Assembly: GCF_030818545.1 (NCBI RefSeq)
Contig: NZ_JAUTAH010000001.1
Span: 2,795,001 to 2,859,000, forward strand
Source of the DNA: Brevundimonas sp. SORGH_AS_0993
GTDB taxonomy: Bacteria > Pseudomonadota > Alphaproteobacteria > Caulobacterales > Caulobacteraceae
DNA: 64,000 bases
Reading direction: 5' to 3'
Below, piece after piece: positions 1-10,476 of this stretch (positions within the stretch are counted from its first letter, which is position 1; each line of letters starts with the position of its first letter). The translations under genes and the position numbers were made by a program. The notes under the pieces are model-generated. The model did not search any database. It had not been told where the DNA came from and saw only the letters and a list, made by a program, of their open reading frames with translations.

Positions 1-1050
1 GCCGTCGTCAACCGCCACGGGGACAATCTGTCCGACCGAGGGATCGGCAACAGCACCTCCATCCAGGAAATCTACGGGGCCCAGAACAGCCGGTTGACGC
101 TGTTCAGCCTGGAGCAAAGCCTGTTCGACGGACGGCTGGTGCTGGAAGGCGGCCGGACGGTCGCCAACATCAGCTTCCTCGGTTCGCCCCTTTGCCAGTA
201 TTTCCAGACCAACTCGGCCTGCGGAAATCCGACCTTCGTCTTCAAGACCAGCAACTTCACCTACTGGCCCGTGTCCAGCTGGGGCGCTCACGCCAAGGCG
301 TGGCTGACGCCGAACATCTACGCCCATTTGGGCGTCTACGAGGTCAACCCCGAACGCGCCCGGAACAGCGACCATGGTCTGGATTGGGATACGCACGCCT
401 CGACCGGTGTGATCGCGCCGTTCGCCTTGGGTTATCGCACCACGGCGGAAACCGACGCCTATCCGCGCGCCTATGAGGTCGGGGGGTGGTACGACCAGTC
501 CGACTACGCCGATCCGCTGGACGATGCGACGGGCGTTCCCGCCGCCGTCTCCGGCAGGCCCTACGCCGTTCGGAACGGTCGGTCCGGCGTCTTCGCCCGC
601 TTCGAGCAGACGGCGTGGCATGCCGACGGCGACACGAAGCGCAATCTGACCGTTTTCGGCGCGGCCCTCGCCAAGACGTCGGGCGAGACGGTCGAGAGCG
701 ATTTCCAGCAGCTGGGCTTCGTCCTGAAAGGCCCCTTCGCCGCGCGTCCGGCCGATAGCCTGGCCTTCGTCGCCACGCGCCAGGCCTATTCTGACGAGGC
801 CCTTGAAAACCTCCGCCTGACCCGCGCCGCCGCAGGTGGAACGGGAACGCCCGCCGACGACCAGATCATGATGGAGCTGAGCTACGGCTTCCAGGTCACG
901 CCGGCCGTGCGTATTCAGCCCAATGTCCACTACATTGTCCGGCCGGATCAGTTGAACGCCCCGCAGCGGACCGAGAACCTGCCCAACGCCCTCGCCATTG
1001 GGGTGCGTCTGGACATGAACCTCGCCGACGCCTTCGGCCTGAACCGTTAG
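1..1050 (+). CDS. OprB-type carbohydrate porin (C-terminal part, cut by window edge)
   Basis: The reading frame is open from the first base and ends at a TAG at 1048-1050, so only the last 349 residues are visible. The visible part has the alternating, aromatic-rich pattern of an outer-membrane beta-barrel. Near the end, a segment of the type PNVHYIVRPDQ followed by a short final strand resembles the C-terminus of OprB-family carbohydrate-selective porins. Such porins let sugars diffuse across the outer membrane. The methods seen are motif recall and barrel-like composition only; the N-terminal SLH-like or signal region is outside the window. The gene could equally be annotated simply as a carbohydrate porin. 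It ends 10 bp before a convergent IS5 transposase remnant. Confidence 0.7.
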   Translation, partial: AVVNRHGDNLSDRGIGNSTSIQEIYGAQNSRLTLFSLEQSLFDGRLVLEGGRTVANISFLGSPLCQYFQTNSACGNPTFVFKTSNFTYWPVSSWGAHAKAWLTPNIYAHLGVYEVNPERARNSDHGLDWDTHASTGVIAPFALGYRTTAETDAYPRAYEVGGWYDQSDYADPLDDATGVPAAVSGRPYAVRNGRSGVFARFEQTAWHADGDTKRNLTVFGAALAKTSGETVESDFQQLGFVLKGPFAARPADSLAFVATRQAYSDEALENLRLTRAAAGGTGTPADDQIMMELSYGFQVTPAVRIQPNVHYIVRPDQLNAPQRTENLPNALAIGVRLDMNLADAFGLNR

Positions 1051-1059
1051 GCCCCGGAC

Positions 1060-1212
1060 TCATAGCCAGAACAGGATGGGTGGGGCGAGGGCTGTGGCGG
1101 ACGGGAAGTCGGTCGGGCATCGATCGTAGCGCGTGGGACCCGCCGCCAGTCCTTCAGGTCCGAACACGATTCAGCGCTTTGCATCGGCGCTTGTGGTAGC
1201 GGATGAATTCGG
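1060..1212 (-). pseudogene. IS5-family transposase, degenerate C-terminal remnant
   Basis: On the minus strand the frame ending at the stop 1060-1062 reads TRYDRCPTDFPSATALAPP followed by ILFWL, the typical C-terminus of IS5-family (IS427-like) transposases. Just upstream, in shifted frames, are LKDWRRV and FIRYHKRRCKALNR, which normally precede it. A short deletion between NR and LKDWRRV and a further frameshift break the gene, and nothing of the DDE core is left. This is a decayed insertion sequence. Together with the IS6 remnant near 19.6 kb it brackets the peptide locus. Confidence 0.65.
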
Positions 1213-1351
1213 GGCGTGTTCAGCCAATAGTCGCCGGGGCGTCCGCCAGCTGAGCCCTTTGCGATTGACGAAGATCGTCCGGCTCAGCGACCGTTCTGGC
1301 GCGTTACCGACGCTGCGTCGAAGGAGGCGACGCCTTTTGCGTCATTGGCGA

Positions 1352-2876
1352 CTATCGGGAGACCATGTCCCTGACATCCTGGCTGAACTGCAGACGGGGG
1401 GCGGGGTCGCGGTAGAACATATGGCCGCCTTCGTAGCAGCGATAGGTCAGGGCGGAGCGCAGCGTTGGCGGCAGGCGTTGCGCGACGGCGGCGTCGCGGG
1501 CGCAACTGGCCAGGGAATCGTAGCGACCGGAAGCGATCAGAACCTTCAGGGTCGGCGACAGGGCCAGAGCCTCTTCGGTCGCGGGCAACGGAGGGCCTAT
1601 GCGGGGCGGGCCGCCGCCATGACGGACGGCTTCGTCGATCGCCGTCTTGACCGCCTCGGGGCTGGGGTTTTCCACGGTCGCGTAGTTCCATCGCGCGCCG
1701 ACGGCGGCTGGGAAACGGTCGTAGGGCGCGTAGCCGACCTGCACGTCGTCCAGACCAACATAGGCCAAGTCCGTCACATAGTTCAGCGTGCGACGCAGGT
1801 AGCGGTCGATGGCGCCGTTGAAACCATTTTGCGGACTTTTGGTCAGCCGCATGTCGAAGATGTTCAGCGTCTTGCCCTGATCCTGCAACAGACCCTGCAG
1901 ATATTGGCGCGGCGTTAAGGTCAGGGTGTTGCGGTCGATCCGGTCGATCGGCGCGCCGGTGAAGCGCGAGAGGTCGGCGATGACCGCGTCGCGCTCGGCG
2001 TCGGTCAACTGGCCGCGACGGACCAAGGCCGGCGCATAGGTCGTGCGAACCCAGGTCTCGGCGGCGGCGCGGGCGGCATCGGGCGTCAGCCCCAACTCGG
2101 GCGGCAGCTGGTGATGGAACAGGGCGATGGGCGCCAGATCGACGACATGCAGGGCCGTCGACGTCTCTGGCGCGAGGTAGGCGGTGTTGAGGCCGTCGCC
2201 GCCTGAAATCAGGATCAGACCGCTGATCGGCACGCCCTGGCTCAGCAGGCGGTAGCCGACGCTCGCCGCGCGACCGGCGCCCCAGCTTTCGCCGGCCAGG
2301 AAGACGGGCCGGTCCTGGGCGTCGTGCAGCAAGAGCCAGGAACGGACGAACTCGGCGACCGAGGCGACATCGCCGACCGTGCCGTAGAATTCGTCGGCGG
2401 CGGCTGCGCTGGTGGGTCGGCTGAACCCTGTGCCGATCGGATCGACGAAGACGAGGTCGGCCGCGGTCAGCCAGGTTTCGCCGTTGTCGATCAGATGGTC
2501 GCCCTCGCCGCGAAGGGGGCCCCGCCGCTTCGAAATGGAGCGTGGCGGAGTTGGCGCCGGGGCCGCCATTCCAGATGAAGATCAGCGGGCGTGGTTTCCG
2601 GCCGGGCGCGCGATAGGCGACATAGCCCATATGGCCGCGCGCCTCGGACGTCTCGACGTCGCGGATGGCGATGCGGCCGATCTCGGCCTGATAGTCGAGA
2701 CGTCCGTGCGCCAGGCGAAGGCTGTGGCGGGTCACGGCCGGGGGCGGCGCCGCGTCTTGCCGAGAGGCGACCGAAGGCGTCTCGGCGGCGTGGGCGGGCG
2801 GCCCCGATATGAGGGCCAGGGCGAGCGCGCAAGCGAGGCCGCCCGGCCCCCTGCCGATCCGTGTGAGAAGGTTCAT
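1352..2876 (-). pseudogene. S10 serine carboxypeptidase-like protein, single frameshift
   Basis: Starting at ATG 2876 (GGGGAG seven bases upstream) the product has a Sec signal peptide ending AHAAE, then the S10 landmark WNGGPGANSATLHFEAAGP. The frame is then lost at a GGGGCCCCC run near 2515-2523. Removing one C there restores perfect S10 sequence (RGEGDHLIDNGETW, DLVFVDPIGTGFSRP) to the TAG at 1352. All catalytic elements survive downstream: Ser in GESWG, Asp in SGRYD, His in EGGHM. The intact product would be an exported carboxypeptidase removing C-terminal amino acids from peptides. It is either a recent pseudogene or a homopolymer sequencing error; intact triad and good codon usage favour the second. 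It is a paralogue of three other S10 genes within 17 kb. Confidence 0.8.
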
Positions 2877-3339
2877 ATCCGCGCTCCCCGTCATTCGGAA
2901 CAGGTTACGCAGCTATGGACGCAAGCGTTATGCAAACTGGACGCTTTCCCGATGGGCCGGGGGCATGATCGTCGCGCGTGTCGGTTGCTCGGCGAATAAA
3001 GGGCTTCGCGGGGCGCGGTTATTCGCCGCAATATCTATGCGTGGCGGCCAGGATCGGCGTCGCCGCGTTCGGTCGCGCTGAAACGGCTACGCTCATGCGG
3101 GAATGCGAAGAAACGGCAGGCGGCTGCGGGGTGTCCGGGATGCCGCTGCGTTCGAGTGCTGAAAATGTGCGGAGATATTTCAGTCCTGTTTGTCCTCTCG
3201 CGCGCATGAAAGTTGTGTGACGATCTATGTCGAGCCTGAAATAGGAAAGAATGTGCCGGCCGGGCGGGGTTAGCCTTTCGGCAGAGGCGCGGCGAGGGGA
3301 TGTCGTTCGCGCGGTCAGAACGCAGATCGAGGGGATACG
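2877..3339. other. Divergent intergenic region between S10 gene and TonB-dependent receptor
   Basis: This stretch of 463 bases must hold the promoters of the leftward S10 gene and the rightward receptor gene. I see no credible coding frame. A weak dyad, AAGCGT at 2923-2928 with ACGCTT at 2941-2946, lies close to the S10 start and might be an operator, but six-base arms are common by chance. The receptor has a clear ribosome binding site, GAGGGG, five bases before its ATG at 3340. No promoter can be assigned with confidence. Confidence 0.4.
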
Positions 3340-6328
3340 ATGACGCGCATGTCGATGAAGAAGCGCCTGATGGCCACCACCATGGCGGGGTCCGCCCTGC
3401 TGGTGTTCGGCGTTGCGGCCCCGGCCCTCGCCCAGACGGCGCCGACGGCCGCCCAGCAGGATGAAAGCCAAAGCGTTGACGATGTGGTCGTCACGGGTTC
3501 GCGCATTCGTCGCGTCCAGACGACGACGGCCGCGCCGGTTTCGGTCATCGACGCCGAGGTGCTGTCGGAGCGGGGCTTCGTCCAGGTGGGACAGGCGCTG
3601 AACCAGATCACCTCGGCGACGCCGTCCGCGCCGGTGGCCAATGGTTCCGGTTCGGAGGCCGGTTCGGGGCAGCAGTTCCCCAACCTGTTCGGCCTGGGCG
3701 CCGGCCGCACCCTGTCGCTGGTGAACGGGCGTCGTTTCGTGACCTCGTCGTCGGGCATGGGCGACCGGGTGGTCGATACCAATCTGATCCCGGTCGGACT
3801 GCTCAAGCGTGTGGACGTGGTCCAGGCGGGCGGCGCGGCCGTCTATGGCTCGGACGCCATCGCCGGCGTGGTCAACTATGTGCTGAAGGACGATTTCGAG
3901 GGGATGGAGGTCGACTCCCAGTACGGCGTCTCTTCGCGGGGAGATTATCCGCAGCGCAGTCTGCGTATGACGCTGGGCCGAAACTTCCTGGACGGTCGCG
4001 CCAATCTGGCGGCCGATGTGGAATGGTCGAAGACGGATGCGCTCTATGGCCAGGACCGGCCGCGTTCGAACCTTGCGCGGTTGACGGTGTCCAATGCGGC
4101 CAACACAGGGCCTTCCGACGGCATTCCGTCCGTGCGGGAACTGCTGGACGCGCACTTCTGGCCCTTCAACAACAATGGGGTGATCTTCTCGATCCCCGCG
4201 CCGGTCGGGCGTTTCCTGGTGCGCTCGGGCGGCGTGCCCCAACAGTTTTCGGCCGATGGAAACAGCCTGGTCGCCTACGATACCGGGGCGGTGGCGGGCG
4301 TGCCGTTCGCCAGTGGCGGCGACGGCTATGACTTCCGCGATCTGGCGGCGCTCTACACCGGCGTCGAACGGTTCAACGCCAATCTGATCGGCCATTACGA
4401 CCTGACCGACCGGATCAAGCTGAAGGGCGAACTGCTCTATGCGAACACCGAAGGGCGCGATCCCTATGGCACGCAGGGCACGTCGCGCACGGTGCTGAAC
4501 TCGGCCGCTTCCGGCGGCTGGCCCCATCGCCTTTTTCCGCACCAATCCCTTCCTGACCCCGACCGCCCTGGCCCAGCTCAGCGCCGCCAATGCAGGCTTC
4601 GCCGCCGGTGCGCCGCTGTGGCTGTCCAAGAATTTCGCCGATATCCTGCCGACCCGCGAGGTCGTGAGCGATACGGACGTGTGGCGCGGTCTGGTCGCGC
4701 TGGAAGGCGACTTCGACTGGGCGGATCGCAACTTCTACTGGAGCGTTTCGGCCAGCCGAGGCGTCACCCGTGGCGAACGATCCGGGTGGGACACCTGGAC
4801 CTCGCGGCTGGAGAACGCCGTCAACGCCGTCAGCAGCGGAGGCCAGCCCGTCTGCGCGGTCAACGCCGACGCCTCGACGACCAACGACGCCCCCGGCTGC
4901 GTGCCGATCAACATCTTCGGCTCCGGCGTCATCACCAACGCGATGCGCGACTATGTGGCCGTGCCGGTCGGAGAGAAATTCGAAAATACCCAGGACGACC
5001 TTCTGGCCACCATCGGCGGCGAACTGTTCGCCCTGCCGGCCGGCCCCGCCAGCTTCAGCCTGGCCTATGAGTATCGGCGCGAGAAGGCGGAGTTCAATCC
5101 GTTCGACGCCAACCGACTGGGCCTCGTGGGATCGGGCACGCCCAGCTCCGCGACCCGCGGCGCCTATAATACGAACGAATTCTCTGCCGAGGTCCTGGCG
5201 CCGGTGTTCGGCGGCGACTTCACCCTGCCGTTCGTCAAGTCTCTGGAGTTGAGCGGCGCCTATCGCGTCGTCGACAACTCCATCGCCGGCAAAGAGAATG
5301 TCTGGGGCGCAGGTCTGCGGTGGGAGGTCGTGACGGGCCTGACCATGCGCGCGTCGCGCAGCCGCAACTTCCGCGCGCCCACCCTGGATCAGCTTTTCGC
5401 GCCGTCCAGCACGACCCTGGATTCCATCGCGCAGAACCCCTGCGATTCCGATCGGATCAACAGCGGACCCAATCCGGCCGTGCGTCTGGCCAACTGTCAG
5501 GCCCTGTTCGCCGCCAATCCGGGCTGGGGACCGCTGGTCGGCTTCCAGGATCCGGGCGAGAACTTCACCAACGTCCTCGTCACCACCGGCGGCAATCCGA
5601 ACCTGAAGAACGAAATCTCGGACACCACCACCTTCGGCGTCGTCTTCCAGCCGACCTTCGCACCCGGCCTGACGGTCGTGGCCGACCGCGTCGAGGTGGA
5701 GCTGAACGACGGTCTGTCGGCCTTCACGCCGCAGAACTTCCTGGCGACCTGCTTCGATTCCTCGCCCAAGCCGGCCGATGTCTGCAGCCAGTTCACCTTC
5801 AACAGCCAGGGACAGGTGGCGACCGCCAGATCGACCACCTTCAATGCCGGCACGGTGCGTTACGAGGGTGAAATCTACACCGTCAACTACGCCTTCGACG
5901 TGGCGGACGCCTTCCGTCGCGCCGCCGATTGGGGCCGGTTGGAACTGGGGCTGGAAGTCACCCACAACGCCCTGCTGGAAACCTCTGTCACCGGCTTCGA
6001 CTACAACCGCACGGACGACACCACCGTGACGCCGGACTGGGTGTCGCGGTTCGACGCCCGTTATTCGCGCGGACCGATCCGGCTCAGCTACACGATGAAC
6101 TATCTGCCGGTCTCGAAGGTGAACCGTTTCGACACCACCGAGACCACGCCGACGCCGGTGATCGACGAGAACATCCGTCATAACCTGTCCGGCGAATACC
6201 GCTTCGGCGATTATGCGATCCGCGCCGGCGTGATCAATCTGACCGACGAAGAGCCTTCCTATCCGACGCGCAACTATGGCGACATTCTGGGGCGTCAGTA
6301 TTTCATCGGCCTGAACGCCCACTTCTGA
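3340..6328 (+). pseudogene. TonB-dependent outer-membrane receptor, single frameshift
   Basis: ATG 3340 follows GAGGGG with five-base spacing. The product begins with a signal peptide ending APALAQ, a TonB-box-like segment VDDVVVTGSRI, and a plug domain (FGLGAGRTLSLVNGRR, VDVVQAGGAAVYGSDAIAGV). The frame breaks near 4517-4526, in GGCTGGCCCC. One surplus base there, when skipped, joins SAASGG to PIAFFRTNPFLTP and the barrel continues to a typical C-terminal strand (YFIGLNAHF) at 6328. The whole would be about 995 residues, of the large receptor class often found beside peptidases in Caulobacterales and sphingomonads. Placement between S10 and M61 peptidase genes suggests import of peptides, but the ligand is inferred. 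It may be a true pseudogene or an indel error. Confidence 0.8.
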
Positions 6329-6394
6329 TCTTGATCGTCATCGCTCTGGCGACGCCTGTGTCGCCGGTGCCGATTTTCCCAGGATGCGGTTGTC

Positions 6395-8107
6395 ATGAGC
6401 CTTTCCGTCATTTCGCGCCGCAGCCTGGCCGCCCTGGTCGCGCTTTTGGCCTTCGGCGGCGCTTCGGCCTGGGCCGAGGCGCCGTCCCTGGCCGTGACCC
6501 TGCGTCCTGGAGGCGTCGATGTCGCACGCGGGCTGGGGTGGATGGATGTCCAATGGATCGCCTCCGATCTGAAGGCGAGGGCGGGCGAACCCTTGCTGAC
6601 GCTGCCGGTGGTGATCGCCAACACCGACACCGTCGCCGACACCCTGACCGATCTGGTCGTGACGGACCGCCAGGGGATCGTGCCCTTGACGGTGCGGGAC
6701 GATCCCGCAGCCCTGGTCTATTCCCGGCATTGGCTGGCGGCGCGCGACGTGGACGGCGAGGTGACGGTGCGATATCGCGCGCCGATCGACAATACGCCGC
6801 CCCGGCGCGGGTCGGGGCCGCCCTACAGCCTGAGGACCGAGGGCGGCGGCGTGTCCGGCGTCGGCAACACCTTCATCCTGTTGCCCGAAGTCGAAACGAA
6901 CTATCGCGTCGCCCTGCGCTGGGATTTGGCCGGCCTGGGCGAGGGCGCGCGCGCGACGTCCAGCTATGGCGAGGGCGATGTGGACCTGGGGGAGGGCGCG
7001 GCAGATCGGCTGTCGTCCACCGCCTTCATGGCCGGGCCGATGCATCGTGAACCCGAAACGGTAAGCGAAGCCGGGTTCTCGGCCGCCTGGCTGGGCGAAA
7101 CGCCGTTCGAGGCGCGACCGCTGATGGTCTGGACCCATCGGCTGCACGGTTGGATGAGCCGCTTCTTCGCCGAACCCGGCGATCCGCCCTATCGGGTCTT
7201 CATGCGCTTCAATCCGATCAACGCCGGGGGCGGCGTGGCGCTGACGCGGTCCTTCCTGGTCACATACAATGCGCAGACCGATCCCGAGGATCTGAAGACC
7301 ACCCTGTCGCACGAGATGATCCACACCTGGACCCAGTGGGACGGGCGAGGCCAGTGGTATGGCGAGGGCGTGGCCGTCTATTATCAGGCGCTGCTGCCGT
7401 TCCGGGCGGGGCTGATGTCGGCGGACGCCTATCTGGCGGACATCAACGACACGGCGCGGCGCTACTATTCCAATCCGCTGAACGATACGCCCGACGACCA
7501 GATCGCGGCGCGGTTCTGGGACGACAGCCGCATCCGCGTTCTGCCCTATGATCGCGGCGCCCTGTATTTCGCGACGGTCAACGGCATGATCCGCCGCGCC
7601 TCCGGCGGCGCCCGGTCGGTGGACGACCTGATCGCGGAAATGAACCGTCGGCGTCGCGCGGGTGAGACGGTGGACGAGGCCGCCTGGGTGGCGCTGCTGG
7701 TCGGCGAACTGGGCGAGGCGGGCCGCGACCTGCACAGAGCCATGAAGGCGGGCGCGCTGATGACGCCCGAACCGGGCGACTACGGCCCATGTTTCACGCG
7801 CGAGGTGGGCAAGGCCCGGCGTTTCGAACTGGGTTTCGATCCCCGCTCTCTGGTCGGGGACGTCAAGACGATACGGGGGCTGATCCCCGGTTCGGCGGCG
7901 GATCAGGCCGGTCTCCGCAACGGGGATGTCGTCACCTATGCGGTGGCGATGGACGCCGTTCAGGGCGACCAGACGCGCCGGCTGACGCTTCAGACGACGC
8001 GGGACGGCCGGACCTTCCCCGTGACCTATCTGCCGCGCGGAGAAGAAGTCGATGTCTATCAGTGGCGCCGGGTTCAGGGCGTCGCCGACGTCGCCTGCAA
8101 ACCCTAG
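6395..8107 (+). CDS. Exported M61-like metallopeptidase with C-terminal PDZ domain
   Basis: 570 residues with a Sec signal peptide (cleavage near AWAEA, residue 28). A beta-rich N-terminal domain is followed by a zinc site, HEMIH at residues 306-310, with a downstream Glu (WYGEGVAVYY, Glu324) as probable third ligand. Next comes YDRGALYF, and then a PDZ-like domain (LIPGSAADQAGLRNGDVV). This order is that of the M61 glycyl-aminopeptidase family, here acting in the periplasm or outer envelope on peptides. It lies 66 bp after the receptor gene on the same strand, so the two probably share a transcript. Its TAG overlaps the convergent stop of the next gene in a shared CTAG. Exact substrate specificity is not visible. 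Confidence 0.75.
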   Translation: MSLSVISRRSLAALVALLAFGGASAWAEAPSLAVTLRPGGVDVARGLGWMDVQWIASDLKARAGEPLLTLPVVIANTDTVADTLTDLVVTDRQGIVPLTVRDDPAALVYSRHWLAARDVDGEVTVRYRAPIDNTPPRRGSGPPYSLRTEGGGVSGVGNTFILLPEVETNYRVALRWDLAGLGEGARATSSYGEGDVDLGEGAADRLSSTAFMAGPMHREPETVSEAGFSAAWLGETPFEARPLMVWTHRLHGWMSRFFAEPGDPPYRVFMRFNPINAGGGVALTRSFLVTYNAQTDPEDLKTTLSHEMIHTWTQWDGRGQWYGEGVAVYYQALLPFRAGLMSADAYLADINDTARRYYSNPLNDTPDDQIAARFWDDSRIRVLPYDRGALYFATVNGMIRRASGGARSVDDLIAEMNRRRRAGETVDEAAWVALLVGELGEAGRDLHRAMKAGALMTPEPGDYGPCFTREVGKARRFELGFDPRSLVGDVKTIRGLIPGSAADQAGLRNGDVVTYAVAMDAVQGDQTRRLTLQTTRDGRTFPVTYLPRGEEVDVYQWRRVQGVADVACKP

Positions 8108-9051
8108 CCCAGCAGCAGACCTGCAGCGGTGATGTCCTGGGCCGCGTGGCCCAGGGATTTATAGATGGTGATTTCGGCGTCCGACCGACGGCCCGGTTCG
8201 GCGCCGGACAGGACCGTCCCGATCTCGGCAGCGATATGATCCGGCGTGATGCGGCCCGAGGCGAGGGCGCGCAGGTACTCGCCGCCGTGGGCGCGGACGT
8301 GTTCGGCGTGATCGACGATGAAGCGGCTGCGGGCCACCAGATCGGTGTCGATTTCGGCCGCCATCGGGCCGCTGGACCCCACCACATTGACATGGGCGCC
8401 GGGCGCGACCCAGTCGCCCTCAAGCACCGGATCGACCGACGTTGTGACGGTGCAAAGGATATCGGCGTCGTGGGCGGCGTCGCGCGGGGTTTCCTTCGCG
8501 GTCACGGCGACGCCGATCCGGGCGCTCATGTCGGCGGCGAAAGCCTGGGTGCGCTCAAGGTCGCGGCCCCAGACGCGGACGGCTTCCAGCGGACGGACCT
8601 GGGCGATGGCGGTGATGTGTTCGGCGGCCTGACGACCCGCGCCCAGAATCGCCAGGATGCTGGCGTCGGGTCGGGCCAGGGCCTGGGTCGCTACCGCGCT
8701 GGCGGCGGCCGTGCGCAGGGCGGTGATCTCGCCCGCGTCGGCTATGCAGACGGGAACGCCCGTTTGGCCGTCGAACAGCACCACCACGCCTTCGTGCGCC
8801 TTGCGTCCCGCGCCGTCGGCGAAGACGCTGACCAGCTTGGCGCCGAACAGGCCCTGGCCGTCGAAGGCCGCCGGCATCAGGGCGAAGGTGCGGCCCTCGC
8901 CCAGACCGATGAAGCTGCGGAGATTCTGGCGCACTCGGCCTTGGGACAGGGCGATCATGGCCTCGGCGATGGCTGGGCGCAGGGTGGCGATGTCCAGCCC
9001 GGCGCGGACGGCGGCGGCGTCATGGACGGTCAGGGAAAGGGCCGAGGACAT
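8104..9051 (-). CDS. Ornithine cyclodeaminase/mu-crystallin family protein (copy 1)
   Basis: 315 residues. The NAD(P)-binding Rossmann fold shows as LAILGAGRQAAEHI after a substrate domain with GLFGAKLVSVF and ITALRTAAASAVAT, the arrangement of the OCD/mu-crystallin family. Members include ornithine or lysine cyclodeaminase, alanine dehydrogenase, ketimine reductase and SbnB-type enzymes, so the family name does not fix the reaction. The segment after the Rossmann domain (VNVVGSSGP, AEID) lacks the ornithine-specific signature I would expect in true Ocd. A second, clearly paralogous copy lies at 10.5-11.5 kb with one PLP enzyme gene between them, suggesting a shared amino-acid or imino-acid pathway. 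Cytoplasmic; no signal peptide. Confidence 0.8.
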   Translation of the reverse strand: MSSALSLTVHDAAAVRAGLDIATLRPAIAEAMIALSQGRVRQNLRSFIGLGEGRTFALMPAAFDGQGLFGAKLVSVFADGAGRKAHEGVVVLFDGQTGVPVCIADAGEITALRTAAASAVATQALARPDASILAILGAGRQAAEHITAIAQVRPLEAVRVWGRDLERTQAFAADMSARIGVAVTAKETPRDAAHDADILCTVTTSVDPVLEGDWVAPGAHVNVVGSSGPMAAEIDTDLVARSRFIVDHAEHVRAHGGEYLRALASGRITPDHIAAEIGTVLSGAEPGRRSDAEITIYKSLGHAAQDITAAGLLLG

Positions 9052-9210
9052 GAAGGCGCCTGTCGGACGAGCGATGATCCGGCACGCTAACAGACGCCAG
9101 GGGACTATTCCTGCCTTTCGGTCCCGCCGTCGTCGCGGAAGACGAAAGGATTATTCGACGGCGCGCGCCTAATATGGCGTCGGTCGTTGCGAACAGCCTC
9201 GGAGTCCGCC

Positions 9211-10470
9211 GTGCATTTCACCCGCAGAGCTCTGATCGCCGCCGCCGCCGTCGGCCCGGCCACAGGTCTGGCCCAGCCGGTCGTGGCGCGCGAAGCCGGA
9301 GGGGAACCGCCGCTGACCCTGCCGGCGCGCGCCGCCTTCGCGACCATGCCGATGACCTATCTGGACAGCGGGGCGACCCACCCCATGCCGCTGGGCGCGC
9401 GCGCCGCGCTGGAGGACTATCTGCGCTACAAGACGCGCCAGATCGGGGCGCCCGATCTGGACCCCGGCGCAATGGAAGAGAATGCGATCCGGCAGTTCGC
9501 GACTTTGGTCGGGGCCGAAGCCGACGAACTGTGCTTCGTGCAGTCCACCTCGATGGGCGAAAATCTGGTGTTGCAGGCGCTGGACATTCCGGCGACCGGC
9601 GGGCGGATCGTCACGGACGCCCTGCATTTCTTCGGCTCGTTCTACACTTATGGCGAACTGGCCAAGGCCGGGATGGACGTCGTCACCCTGCCCATGACGC
9701 CCGAGGGACGGATCGACATGGCGGCGATGGAAGCGGCGGTGAACACGCGGACGCGGCTGGTGTCGATCAGCCATGTCTCGACCATCAATGGTTTCGAACA
9801 TGACCTGAAACGGGTCTGCGACTTGGCCCACGCCCACGGCGCCTATGTCTATGTCGACATCGTGCATGGGGCAGGATCTACTCCCCTGGACCTGAAGGCG
9901 GCGGGCGTCGATTTCGCCGCCTGCGCCTCCTACAAATGGCTGATGGGGGATTTCGGCCTGGGCTTTCTCTATGTCCGCAAGACCGTGCAGGAGAAGATCC
10001 GGCGGCCGTGGTGGGGCTATCATCAGGTTCGCAGCTTTCAGAGCCACGCCTTTCCCCATGATCCGCCCGGTCCAATGCCGGCGGACTACGCGGCCAGAGA
10101 TGATGCGACCGGCCGGTTCGCCATGGGCACGACCTCCTGGACGGGGGCGGTGCAGCTGGACCACTCGCTGACCTGGATCAACCGTCTGGGCGTCGACGCC
10201 ATCCAGAGGGCGCGACGACCGCTGGTCGATGCGGTGCAGACGGAACTGCGACGACGCGGCTATGAGCCGCTGACGCCCCTGGACAGCCGAACCGCCCTGG
10301 TCGCCTTCGCCTTGAAGGACGCCCGGCCGAAACTGTCCGACAGGCTGGCGGCCGCCAATGTGCGGATCACGGTGTCTCAGCATCGGTTTCGCGTGTCGCT
10401 GGCCGTGTTCAACGACATGAACGACGTGGATCGTCTGTTGGAAACCTTGCCGGCGACGCCGCCAGCCTGA
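9211..10470 (+). CDS. Exported class V aminotransferase-fold PLP enzyme (isopenicillin-N-epimerase/cysteine-desulfurase-like)
   Basis: The start is chosen as GTG 9211, with GGAG six bases upstream, giving 419 residues. The N-terminus HFTRRALIAAAAVGPATGLA has a twin-arginine pair before a hydrophobic stretch, so Tat export of the folded, cofactor-loaded protein is likely. The fold-type I PLP features are present: SISHVSTINGF, YVDIVHGAGSTPLDL, and the Schiff-base Lys242 in ASYKWLMGDFGLGF. The family includes epimerases, desulfurases and beta-lyases. An exported PLP enzyme flanked by two OCD-family genes and carboxypeptidases is unusual and suggests processing of an amino acid released outside the cytoplasm. 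The substrate is unknown. Confidence 0.75.
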   Translation: MHFTRRALIAAAAVGPATGLAQPVVAREAGGEPPLTLPARAAFATMPMTYLDSGATHPMPLGARAALEDYLRYKTRQIGAPDLDPGAMEENAIRQFATLVGAEADELCFVQSTSMGENLVLQALDIPATGGRIVTDALHFFGSFYTYGELAKAGMDVVTLPMTPEGRIDMAAMEAAVNTRTRLVSISHVSTINGFEHDLKRVCDLAHAHGAYVYVDIVHGAGSTPLDLKAAGVDFAACASYKWLMGDFGLGFLYVRKTVQEKIRRPWWGYHQVRSFQSHAFPHDPPGPMPADYAARDDATGRFAMGTTSWTGAVQLDHSLTWINRLGVDAIQRARRPLVDAVQTELRRRGYEPLTPLDSRTALVAFALKDARPKLSDRLAAANVRITVSQHRFRVSLAVFNDMNDVDRLLETLPATPPA

Positions 10471-10476
10471 TCACCG

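Noticed and set aside
8104..8107. Shared CTAG stop codons at 8104-8107 and 51911-51914 as a regulatory device
   Set aside because: Convergent TAG stops overlapping in CTAG arise easily when genes are packed tail to tail; two cases in 64 kb need no special explanation.
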